Shown piece by piece: positions 18,785 to 26,755 of a stretch of 36,548 nucleotides of DNA (positions within the stretch are counted from its first letter, which is position 1; the number at the start of each line of letters is the position of its first letter). The notes below the pieces were generated by a model. The model saw nothing but the letters and a program-made list of their open reading frames with translations, searched no databases and had not been told where the DNA came from. The stretch comes from an uncultured Scytonema sp. (GTDB lineage: Bacteria; Cyanobacteriota; Cyanobacteriia; Cyanobacteriales; Nostocaceae), in NCBI GenBank assembly GCA_937873135.1, contig CALMVQ010000219.1, forward strand, positions 1 to 36,548. The letters run 5' to 3'. The translations under genes and the position numbers were made by a program.

Positions 18785-20083
18785 CTATATTCCTTTGATT
18801 GTTTCCCACTTTAAAATAGGTCTCACAATTCCTGGCCAAGCTAGTACATATTCACCTCTTGCAGAATTACCATTCATTGGATCGGTTACGGTAAACGCAA
18901 CAGCATCTAGTTCATGAAAGTGAACAACAAATGGAGCTTGCTCAAGAATAGCAACCCCTACAATTACAGTTCCTTCAGAAAGAAAATTGCCTGGTATCCA
19001 CATTGTGGAAGAATAATAACCCTTGGCACGAGGTTGCTTTCTTAGCTCTGAAACAATATCATGTGAATTTAGAATATTAACGCCATTCTCATTGAATAAA
19101 TTTATTGAGTGAGTAAAACTTTTTTCATTCATCAAAACCTCATAAGTCATAGTGATACCTATAGGTTTGGTTATGTCATAGCTATCAGTAACATCTCCAT
19201 CTTCTCCGTGAACTTTGACTTCAACAAGACGTACAACATCATTACCTGGTGCTCTACTAATATTGTTCCACCTGCGTTGTGCAGTTGTCCCAAAATCCGA
19301 TTTTAGGTAAGCATTAATAACTTTATTTGTTGTTCCTGAAGATTGTACTGAGCCGTTATTTAGAAGAACGGCAGTGTTGCATAGTCTCGTTACTGTTTCC
19401 ATGCTATGACTTACAAACATTACCGTTCGTCCTTCACTCGCAACATTCTCCATCTTCCCCAAACACTTTTTTTGAAAGTTGCTATCTCCCACCGCTAGCA
19501 CTTCATCTACAATCAAAATCTCGGGCTCCATATGCGCCGCAACCGCAAACGCCAGTCGCACATACATCCCTGACGAATACCGCTTCACTGGCGTATCTAA
19601 AAACTTCTCCACCTCAGCAAAGGCGACAATCTCATCAAACTTGCGTTGAATCTCTACCTTACCCATCCCCAAAATTGCGCCATTCAGAAAGACATTCTCT
19701 CTACCCGTCAACTCTGGGTGAAAACCTGTTCCTACCTCTAATAAACTGGCAACTCGCCCCTTAATCCGGATAGAACCGCTAGTTGGTTCCGTAATTCGGC
19801 TGAGAACTTTTAGTAGCGTTGACTTCCCAGCCCCATTACGCCCAATAATGCCAACTCTGTCGCCCTGCTTAATCTCAAACGACACGTCCTTCAGCGCCCA
19901 AAACTCATTATCGGCTGAATTTACCTTTTGTTTGCCAGAAGGTTTGAGAAGTTTTTTACCCAGCGACTTTGCTCCATCACTCATCGATTCTCGCAAAGAC
20001 TTGTAACTGCTGCTCCCTTCCTTCTGGTGACCCAGAATGTATTTCTTTGCTAAATTTTCAACTCGAATAACTGTGTCAGACAT
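18785..20083 (-). CDS. wzt: polysaccharide ABC exporter ATPase with C-terminal glycan-binding domain
   Basis: 432 residues. The ATPase domain (1 to about 245) has Walker A GRNGAGKST at about 81-89, ABC signature YSSGMYVRLAFA at about 169-180, Walker B ILIVDE at about 189-194 and switch histidine VSHS at 226. The last about 185 residues form a Wzt_C-like beta domain (about 250-432; NDVVRLVEVKVHGEDGDVTD, VLMNEKSFTHSINLFNENG). That domain recognises the modified non-reducing end of the glycan in O9a-type systems. With the permease Wzm it drives export of lipid-linked polysaccharide across the inner membrane. The permease gene lies 153 bp upstream. Confidence 0.95.
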   Translation of the reverse strand: MSDTVIRVENLAKKYILGHQKEGSSSYKSLRESMSDGAKSLGKKLLKPSGKQKVNSADNEFWALKDVSFEIKQGDRVGIIGRNGAGKSTLLKVLSRITEPTSGSIRIKGRVASLLEVGTGFHPELTGRENVFLNGAILGMGKVEIQRKFDEIVAFAEVEKFLDTPVKRYSSGMYVRLAFAVAAHMEPEILIVDEVLAVGDSNFQKKCLGKMENVASEGRTVMFVSHSMETVTRLCNTAVLLNNGSVQSSGTTNKVINAYLKSDFGTTAQRRWNNISRAPGNDVVRLVEVKVHGEDGDVTDSYDITKPIGITMTYEVLMNEKSFTHSINLFNENGVNILNSHDIVSELRKQPRAKGYYSSTMWIPGNFLSEGTVIVGVAILEQAPFVVHFHELDAVAFTVTDPMNGNSARGEYVLAWPGIVRPILKWETIKGI

Positions 20084-20236
20084 TTAGAATACTCTCAAAG
20101 CTATTTCACAACTAATTTGCGTTTCTGAGTAAACTCTTGAATCTAATTTGTTCAAATACTGATCGCCACCTAGTACTTCAATTCAGTAAAGCTATCCAAT
20201 ATGTGTAAATATAGTAGACCACCACCCACTTGCGAC

Positions 20237-21067
20237 TTAAATCACATCAGCAAATGTGCGTTCCATCTTGCGGAAGTACCAAATCCCACTCCAGAGCATC
20301 AATGCCACTATTACCAGAGACAGTGCAAACCCAGGTAAATATATCTGCGAGGAACCGTGCAAAATCGCCCATCGGAAACCGTCGATGACTCCTACCATTG
20401 GGTTAAGTGAATACAGCAATCGCCATTGTTCTGGTATCTTACTGCTGCTAAAACCTACAGGCGAAACGTACAAACCAAACTGCACAATGAACGGTACGAT
20501 AACGCGGAAATCGCGATACTCCACAGTCAAAGCCGCAAGCCATAACCCTGCCCCTATCGATGCAGCAAAGGCAATGAGAATAAACAGTGGCAGTGTGAGG
20601 ATGCGCCAATCGGGGATAAAGTTGTAGTAAGCCATCAACCCCAGCAAAATTATCCCAGAAATCATAAAGTCTACAAAGCTGACAATCACCGCACTGGTCG
20701 GTACAATCAGACGTGGAAAGTAGACCTTAGAAAGCAGGTTAGCATTGTTCACCAAACTGTTACTGCATTCAGTCAAAGCTCCTGAGAAAAACTGCCAAGG
20801 CAGTAGCGCTGCAAAGACTAGAATTGGGTAAGGCGCATTACCTTCACTGGGCAGCTTTGCTAGAACGCTAAACACAAAGGTGAAAACCACCATCGTTAAG
20901 AAGGGGCGAATCAATGCCCATGCCATCCCAATCACAGTCTGCTTGTAGCGCACCAAGATATCGCGCCATGCCAGAAAGTAGAATAGCTCTCTGTATTTCC
21001 ACAGATCTTTCCAATATTGACTTTCGCTTCTACCTGCCTCAATAACGAGTTCTTTGCTGCTGTTCAT
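20237..21067 (-). CDS. wzm: polysaccharide ABC exporter permease
   Basis: 276 residues of the ABC-2 type (Wzm/RfbD-like). The N-terminal amphipathic region YWKDLWKYRELFYFLAWRDI precedes the motif LVRYKQTVIGMAWALIRPFL, the coupling/gate helix signature of the family, and about six hydrophobic segments follow to residue 265. NPMVGVIDGFRWAILHG near the end is also characteristic. It forms the membrane channel for polysaccharide export with Wzt. The first 51 codons and 346 bases of upstream DNA have a second degenerate copy at 28164-28662. Confidence 0.95.
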   Translation of the reverse strand: MNSSKELVIEAGRSESQYWKDLWKYRELFYFLAWRDILVRYKQTVIGMAWALIRPFLTMVVFTFVFSVLAKLPSEGNAPYPILVFAALLPWQFFSGALTECSNSLVNNANLLSKVYFPRLIVPTSAVIVSFVDFMISGIILLGLMAYYNFIPDWRILTLPLFILIAFAASIGAGLWLAALTVEYRDFRVIVPFIVQFGLYVSPVGFSSSKIPEQWRLLYSLNPMVGVIDGFRWAILHGSSQIYLPGFALSLVIVALMLWSGIWYFRKMERTFADVI

Positions 21068-21413
21068 CGTTTCACTGGGAAATAGGGAATAGGGAGTGAG
21101 GAAGAAAGATTGCCATGCTTGGTAATGTAGGAATTTGTTTAAGTGTAACCGTTATAGAAATATTGAGTCGTTTTAATCACCTCGTGGTTCCCCTTAGGTG
21201 ATTCTGTCATACTTCTTCGGCAAATTGGCATTGATTCCGGATATTTTCATGAGAAAATCTACTGCTTTATTTCATGAATTTCATTCAAATGCTCTAGAGC
21301 ATTTGCACAGTCTACGGGAGAGTGACATCAGCATCTACGAAATCCTCCGGTAGTGATGTGAAGAGTTGATGAATGTTGAATTTCTTCCGGATGGGGTAGT
21401 TGCTAATCTGAAT
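20915..21413. repeat. direct repeat, copy A: wzm 5' end plus upstream region
   Basis: This 499-bp stretch recurs in the same orientation at 28164-28662 with no insertions or deletions (constant offset 7,249). My hand count gives about 35 mismatches, about 93% identity. It holds the first 51 codons of wzm and 346 bp of its upstream DNA. The intervening 6,750 bp contain the GT-C-like, epimerase and GtrA-GT2 genes. Confidence 0.93.
21286..21305. promoter_or_regulatory. perfect 20-bp palindrome upstream of wzm
   Basis: CAAATGCTCTAGAGCATTTG is exactly self-complementary and lies about 220 bp upstream of the wzm start. It is unchanged in the duplicated copy at 28535-28554, even though neighbouring bases on both sides differ between copies. 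An operator for a dimeric regulator is the natural guess. A small RNA hairpin or plain chance conservation are alternatives. Confidence 0.4.
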
Positions 21414-21926
21414 TTCACGGTATAAAAGATAATTATCAATAAAAAAATTAGTAATCGACCACGGGGCGATCGCGAACTAAAACACAATACGTCTCAATGA
21501 GTGAAGGAGTTATGGGGATTAATCCCAGAGACTTGATCACATTGAATAGAAGTAAATAACCGGATATGAGAAATGTGGATTAAGCAGCATTTGTTACTTG
21601 CTCAGAAGTAACAGGAACTTTAGGGAGCAAAGAAGGAGAAGCTTTGCCAACACGCGCAGCACTCACTGCTGATGTCATAAAATCCAAGACATTTCGACGC
21701 TGAGACTTGAGAGTAGTCACAACGGTCAGCATCCTTTGTACAAAAGTACTGCCCGCCTGGGTTTGAGAACCAAAACTGGTACGTCGCCCTTCGGGTTCAC
21801 CAGTCGCCTACGGAGGGAAACCCTCTAAGGAAGGAGACTCTCATCCTGACCCGGATGCTCAGTTTCAATATAATCTATTACGCTTCCAAAGAATTTTGGC
21901 TAACCTAGATCTAGATGGATGATAAT
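21414..21926. other. gene-free stretch between wzm upstream DNA and the membrane-protein gene
   Basis: Apart from the IS66 relic, this stretch holds AT-rich DNA with a HIP1 site near 21466, the GC-rich repeat block at 21783-21840 (CCTTCGGG, GAGGGAAACCCTC) of a type common in cyanobacterial intergenic DNA, and about 85 bases with nothing recognisable before the membrane-protein stop at 21927. No tRNA or small gene was found. Confidence 0.45.
21580..21800 (-). pseudogene. IS66-family transposase C-terminal remnant
   Basis: The minus strand reads RTSFGSQTQAGSTFVQRMLT, then VVTTLKSQRRNVLDFMTSAV, SAARVGKASPSLLPKVPVTS and EQVTNAA, ending at a TAA at 21580-21582. This is the conserved tail of IS66-type transposases (FVxRMLTVVxTLxxQxRNVLxxxT). 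About 65-70 codons survive. Beyond 21783 the frame runs into repeat DNA with a GAGGGAAACCCTC palindrome (about 21813-21825) and stops. The relic marks the left flank of the Gtr-like module. Confidence 0.75.
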
Positions 21927-24119
21927 CTAGCTACTTTGCTTTTTAGATGATAGGAAAATAATCTCTATGTTTGGTTTATACAAAACAGAGTTAGTTGCAT
22001 TGAAGCTAAATGATTTTACGGGAGCAGGTAAATGTCCTTGAAAGAAGGCTCTGACTTCATTATTATCTCTAGGCAGATGACTAACAAAGATACCATTTTC
22101 TGAATTCTCCGGAATAATTCTGTAACTCTGCTTGAAACCATCTACATAAGTCACCTGCATCATTACGGGTGGACTTCTGAAGAGTGTTTTGTAGATTTTG
22201 CCAAATACAGAATAATTGAACTTAACTTTTGCCCTAACTACAGAGTCATTGCTCGCTAATATAGATTGAGAGGTATTCCAGTTGAGTAATAACGTTTTAC
22301 TTGAGGTGCTTGGCAAGCACAAGTCTGATTTTTGTTCCAAAAGCAGATGTTTTAAAATAAGAGAAGGAACAAAAGGATTGGATCGCACATTTATAAAGTC
22401 AGGAATAATAGAAGATATTTGATAGTAGCAAGAAATATAAAAAAATGTTCTAGGTTCATCAAAAAACGGATGCCTACTATCGATTGCTTTGAATTGATAA
22501 AAGATATATTCTCTCGAATCAGTTGATAAACTTTTAAAGTTTATGTCGTCAAGAGAAGTCGTATAAGCTGAATAAGATTGAAATATTGGTCTCGGTTTCC
22601 AGTTAAAGTTATTAGCCGGTACAAGTGCAATCTCCCAAGGCACAATGTCTATTTTTTTATTTTTTACTACATTTGTCACATCTTCAGGTACTTTTAACAA
22701 AGACAAATTAGTAGCGCTGCTTGCACGCAAGTCAGATTTAAGAGTATCTGGTCTAAATATGTATGACAAGTGGCTAGATACTTTGTGTGGAGATAGAGAG
22801 TGATAAATACTGGTAATCTTACCTTCTAATGATACAAAAAACACCAAGAATAAGAATAAGGCATAGAGATAGAGTAAAAATGAGAGTTTTTGGATGCGAA
22901 TTGAACTGATTGGTATACACAACGATATGATAATTGGTGTACAACAAGCAAATATCATAATATGCACATCCTGACGGACGAATCCGTGTTTAAAAGCTAA
23001 AGTTGAAACCAAGAATAAAGCTAGGGCAAAACCCACATTACCTTTTCTTGCTATGATAATCAAAAGAATATAGATCAATACCAATTCCGAGATTGCCAGC
23101 CCTAAAATCCAGTGAGATCCCACTGTGCTCATTGCACTAGAATAGCCAGACGAAATTTCTAAGGAGTTTCTCAAGTAATCAAGCAAAGAAGGAGACGAAT
23201 GAGTAACTGTGAATAAGAAGCAAAAGCAATAGACCATGTAGAAACTAAACCAGCCTATCCACTTAGTAAATGAATTATTAGTTGTTGTCTGATTAGGATT
23301 TTTTCTAGTTTCAAATACAGATATAGACCAATTTTTTTGCTGAATAAACCCAATAGAAACTCCGACAATACCGGAAATAATCAGACAAATTAGCAGCTTA
23401 TTAAAATTGCTCAGATAGTAATCTGGAGCTAATAGTAAAAAAGATGTAGACATTGCCGCCAATAATGAGTCTATTATGGAAATGAAGCTTACATTATTAT
23501 TGGAATTTGACTTAATGTAACTGTAGATATTACCTATTAAAAATAAAATAAGTGAGCCAAGTGTATAAATTCCTAGAGTAAACTTTGTAAGTAAACAGAA
23601 ACCTGAAAATGCTCCAAGTCCTAAATAGCAATATCTGATTAAATTTCTAGGCAAAGTATCAATTTCTGATAGAATAATTATGAATATAAATATTAGTTCG
23701 TAGTCTGGTGTAAGTATAATGTAGTTTGGTATTAAGTTGTTAGTCAATAAAGGTAAAAACACACTCAAGCTTAGTGCGATCTTTTGTAGATTTGTTTTTA
23801 GCTTTACTATTTTTAAAGATACGATTATCAAAAAAAGTATGTAAACTATAAGACGAAAGAAGGCTACTGTAAATACATTTTGCTCCAATGCTGAACCACT
23901 AATCAAGTATCCCAATGGACCATAAGTGAATATAATGTCTTTTCCAAAAATAAGTTGGTCTGCTGCTACACGACTGATTGCATACGACCAAGAATTGTCC
24001 AATCCTATGTCAATAGCATTTGGTATGGGTATAAAGGCTATCAATAAATAAAATACTGAAATGATGCCGCATAAAAATGCTATGGATGACTTACACTGCT
24101 TTAAAATCAATTGTCGCAT
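21927..24119 (-). CDS. large polytopic membrane protein, GT-C-like
   Basis: 730 residues that I do not recognise by name. Residues 1-430 contain about 10-12 hydrophobic segments. The first periplasmic-type loop carries DIGLDNSWSYAISR and GKDIIFTYGPLGYL at about 37-72, an acidic loop between the first two membrane spans as in GT-C transferases. A later loop has FKHGFVRQDVH at about 376-386. Residues about 430-730 look soluble and would face the periplasm. The gene is followed downstream by wzm and preceded by an epimerase and a GtrA-GT2 fusion. I infer a transferase using a polyprenyl-phosphate sugar (a GtrC-like role). A polymerase or ligase cannot be excluded. Confidence 0.75.
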   Translation of the reverse strand: MRQLILKQCKSSIAFLCGIISVFYLLIAFIPIPNAIDIGLDNSWSYAISRVAADQLIFGKDIIFTYGPLGYLISGSALEQNVFTVAFFRLIVYILFLIIVSLKIVKLKTNLQKIALSLSVFLPLLTNNLIPNYIILTPDYELIFIFIIILSEIDTLPRNLIRYCYLGLGAFSGFCLLTKFTLGIYTLGSLILFLIGNIYSYIKSNSNNNVSFISIIDSLLAAMSTSFLLLAPDYYLSNFNKLLICLIISGIVGVSIGFIQQKNWSISVFETRKNPNQTTTNNSFTKWIGWFSFYMVYCFCFLFTVTHSSPSLLDYLRNSLEISSGYSSAMSTVGSHWILGLAISELVLIYILLIIIARKGNVGFALALFLVSTLAFKHGFVRQDVHIMIFACCTPIIISLCIPISSIRIQKLSFLLYLYALFLFLVFFVSLEGKITSIYHSLSPHKVSSHLSYIFRPDTLKSDLRASSATNLSLLKVPEDVTNVVKNKKIDIVPWEIALVPANNFNWKPRPIFQSYSAYTTSLDDINFKSLSTDSREYIFYQFKAIDSRHPFFDEPRTFFYISCYYQISSIIPDFINVRSNPFVPSLILKHLLLEQKSDLCLPSTSSKTLLLNWNTSQSILASNDSVVRAKVKFNYSVFGKIYKTLFRSPPVMMQVTYVDGFKQSYRIIPENSENGIFVSHLPRDNNEVRAFFQGHLPAPVKSFSFNATNSVLYKPNIEIIFLSSKKQSS

Positions 24120-24157
24120 TTGATTCTTATTTACAATTTTCTCAATGACTTTTCTAA

Positions 24158-24300
24158 GAAGATGTTTGAAAAGTATAAGAGGGTGTATTTAACTACTCTC
24201 GCTACCGAGAAACTGCCACGAGAGAATCTGGGTTTCGGGATTTGCGATCGCGGTCCTGAGTCTGACTTAAGGCTTAAGCAGACCCTTTTCAAACAACCTC
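24158..24300. mobile_element. 143-bp MITE-like element with terminal inverted repeats
   Basis: The left end GAAGATGTTTGAAAAG (24158-24173) and the complement of the right end, GAGGTTGTTTGAAAAG (24285-24300), match at 14 of 16 positions. The element is flanked on both sides by TAA (24155-24157 and 24301-24303; CTAA if one base is trimmed), a target duplication like those of IS5-family elements. The interior has no transposase and contains a HIP1 site. It sits between the epimerase gene and the membrane-protein gene and may affect their transcript. Confidence 0.7.
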
Positions 24301-24338
24301 TAACTTGAGTTGGTTACAGAGAATGTTTTAAAAGATGA

Positions 24339-25406
24339 TTAAAGAAAAATTTCTTTGACTTGATCCTGAAATTGAATAATCCATTGGTAGATCTCAGTTA
24401 GAGTAATTTCGGCCCCTTTTTGGGGTTGCCAGCCAGTAGCAGCCATAACCTTACGCGAGTCGGTAATAAAAATTGGCACATCTCCAACTCGAGTTTCTGG
24501 CACAGGAGTAATAGGAATCTGATGTCCAGTAATTTGTTGGCAAAGCTGCGTTGTTTCGTAGAGTGAAAGTGTGTTGTCGCTCCCACCACCAACATTAAAA
24601 GTTTCTCCAGCTAATGCGGATAAACTCTGAATTTGGAGGTCAAGCAGATCGAGTAAATCGCTCACATGTAGAAAGTCTCGCACCTGTTTACCTGTGCCAC
24701 CATAACCGATATATTTCAGGGAACGCTCAAAGTAGTGAAATGCCATCCACAAAGCAAATACACCTTGATCGACTTTACCCATTTGCCACGGTCCCGTCAG
24801 TACTCCGCAACGATTAACTAGAGTTCTCAATCCATAAGCAGCAGCATATTCCGCCACTAAGAGTTCGGAAGCTAACTTAGTAGCGCCATAGAGAGAGCGC
24901 GCTCCATTTAAGGGAAATTCCTCGGAAATACCTTGACTTGATAAGCCTGGTAAAGACTGTTGCTCCAAGAGTTGAAAACGTGTTTCTGTTTCTTCAAATT
25001 TCAAAGCGTTAAGTGACTCTATTGGATACACCCGACTAGTAGACAGAAAAATAAAATCTGCCTGCGTAGCTCTTGCCAATTCTAGGCAGTTAATTGTACC
25101 TACCAAATTTGTTTGCAGTACATACCTAGGAGAGGCATACCCTGCTAAAACTGAAGGCTCCGCCGAACACTCTAAGATTAAATCAGGTTTCAGCGCCACT
25201 GGATCGAGGTCTTCTGCGCTACGCACATCTCCGTGAATAAACTGAATTCCTGCTTGTTTGAGTCTGGGTAGATTTAACTCCGAACCCCTTCGCTTCAGAT
25301 TATCCAGAGCCGTAATCTGCCAGTCAGGATGGCGTTGAGCGAACCCCAATCCTAGAGCGCTACCGACAAAACCCGCTCCTCCTGTAATTAAAACTCTCTG
25401 GCTCAT
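24339..25406 (-). CDS. NAD-dependent sugar epimerase, CDP-tyvelose/paratose 2-epimerase-like
   Basis: 355 residues of extended SDR fold. The nucleotide motif is VLITGGAGFVGSALGLGFA, followed by ALDNLKRRGSELNLPRL, which resembles the DNLSRKGATDNLxWL segment of Tyv (RfbE). The active site reads FIFLSTSRVYPIES and SLYGATKLASELLVAEYA (Y-x3-K intact), then GKQVRDFLHVSDLLDL and ETFNVGGG. It would act on a nucleotide sugar in the cytosol. The exact substrate cannot be told; the annotation is by resemblance of motifs. It lies 29 bp downstream of the GtrA-GT2 gene and pairs with a second SDR on its other side. Confidence 0.82.
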   Translation of the reverse strand: MSQRVLITGGAGFVGSALGLGFAQRHPDWQITALDNLKRRGSELNLPRLKQAGIQFIHGDVRSAEDLDPVALKPDLILECSAEPSVLAGYASPRYVLQTNLVGTINCLELARATQADFIFLSTSRVYPIESLNALKFEETETRFQLLEQQSLPGLSSQGISEEFPLNGARSLYGATKLASELLVAEYAAAYGLRTLVNRCGVLTGPWQMGKVDQGVFALWMAFHYFERSLKYIGYGGTGKQVRDFLHVSDLLDLLDLQIQSLSALAGETFNVGGGSDNTLSLYETTQLCQQITGHQIPITPVPETRVGDVPIFITDSRKVMAATGWQPQKGAEITLTEIYQWIIQFQDQVKEIFL

Positions 25407-25435
25407 CCGGCAGACTCCTTAATTAACTTAGACAT

Positions 25436-26707
25436 TTATTTAACTGATCTGAGTAATGGTTTGTACTTCTGGCGAGAATAGTCTCCGCGAGACAACATTT
25501 TCTCTAATAAGACATAGAGGACGATGAATAAGTAGCGACTCCCCATCTCTTTGAGCTTCAGCTTCGAGACTCCCGTGGTCCGATTGCGCCAGGTAATTGG
25601 GATCGTTGTGTAGGTATAACCGCGAGCGATCGCTTTGAGGGGAATCTCAACTGTGAGGTTGAAGTGATGCGATAACAGTGGAGAAACTCCCTCAATTACT
25701 TCCCTGCGATAGCACTTGAAGGCATTCGTTGTGTCGTTGAATTTCAATCCAAATAAGATTTGGATAAATAAATTTGCTAAGCGGTTCACAACTAACTTGT
25801 GCATCGGGTAGTCTATCACTTTACCACCTTTTATAAACCGAGAACCAAACACACAATCGTAGCCTTCATGCAGTTTTTCATAGTAAGCTACCATATCCTC
25901 CGGTCCATCCGAGCAGTCAGCCATTACAATTGCCACAGCGTCACCGCGAAAGTTTTCTAAGCCGCAACGCACAGCAAATCCAAAACCATTGGGGTAATAG
26001 TTATTAATATAGCCAACTTTACTATTGTGAGCGCATAGTTGCTGCAGTACGGTTTCTGTACGATCACGGCTATTATCATTCACTACTAGAATGTCGTAAG
26101 CAATTTGTTTTTCGTCTAGTACTTGACTAATTGATGCAATTGTTTGTACGATGCAGTCCTCTTCGTTGTAAGCTGGAATTACCAGGGAGAGCGAGAGCCG
26201 TTGCTCAGTTCCAACCAAGTTATTCGGTTTGTTGAAATTTGACCTTGGCTCTAATCCCAGTGCCAACCCTTCTGGATAGTACAGATCTGAATGGGTTTTA
26301 GTTTTGAACACCAATCTGTCGCTAATCACGTAGTTGAATATAGCACTTAGTGCTACACCGACTAGAGTGTTAATTCTCAGGTCAACCTTTAACCAATCCA
26401 ATAGCGGAAACAACAGCAAGATCCGAATTGCTACCGCCACTCCGGCTGATACGTGATACACAGGTAGCTGTCGCCACAAAACTTCTTCAATTGTCCAGTT
26501 ACCCCCAGGCCATACCCAAATTCGATAGATGAAAAAACTCAACAGCAATGACAGCTCGATTGACACAGCATTGGCTACATTTCGTAGCACTGGTGTATTA
26601 AACCCTAACTGGTCAATCATTACCGAAATGAGCAACAAGTTTACTGCTGCTGCGGCACCGCCGCCGATGATAAATTTAACTGTTCTTTGCCGAAAGAATT
26701 TTTTCAT
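25436..26707 (-). CDS. GtrA flippase domain fused to a DPM1-like GT2
   Basis: 423 residues. Residues about 8-135 form a GtrA-type domain with four hydrophobic segments (TVKFIIGGGAAAAVNLLLIS; SLLLSFFIYRIWVW; LINTLVG-type segment near 115; NYVISDRLVFKTKT at its end). Residues about 170-400 are a GT2 domain of the polyprenyl-phosphate sugar synthase kind: LSLVIPAYNEEDCIVQTI, DILVVNDNSRDRTETVL, AIVMADCSDGPEDM (donor/metal site), FGSRFIKGGKVIDYP and TTNAFKCYRRE. Typical fusions place GT2 first and GtrA last; here the order is reversed. It would make and flip an undecaprenyl-phosphate sugar. Confidence 0.87.
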   Translation of the reverse strand: MKKFFRQRTVKFIIGGGAAAAVNLLLISVMIDQLGFNTPVLRNVANAVSIELSLLLSFFIYRIWVWPGGNWTIEEVLWRQLPVYHVSAGVAVAIRILLLFPLLDWLKVDLRINTLVGVALSAIFNYVISDRLVFKTKTHSDLYYPEGLALGLEPRSNFNKPNNLVGTEQRLSLSLVIPAYNEEDCIVQTIASISQVLDEKQIAYDILVVNDNSRDRTETVLQQLCAHNSKVGYINNYYPNGFGFAVRCGLENFRGDAVAIVMADCSDGPEDMVAYYEKLHEGYDCVFGSRFIKGGKVIDYPMHKLVVNRLANLFIQILFGLKFNDTTNAFKCYRREVIEGVSPLLSHHFNLTVEIPLKAIARGYTYTTIPITWRNRTTGVSKLKLKEMGSRYLFIVLYVLLEKMLSRGDYSRQKYKPLLRSVK

Positions 26708-26755
26708 TACTACTGCACTAATCGAAAGTTAATAGGACAATTAAACTCGGAATTT

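Noticed and set aside
19327-19764. 145-residue plus-strand frame
   Set aside because: It is antisense to the strongly conserved ABC ATPase region of wzt and rich in Ser/Pro/His as expected of a shadow frame.
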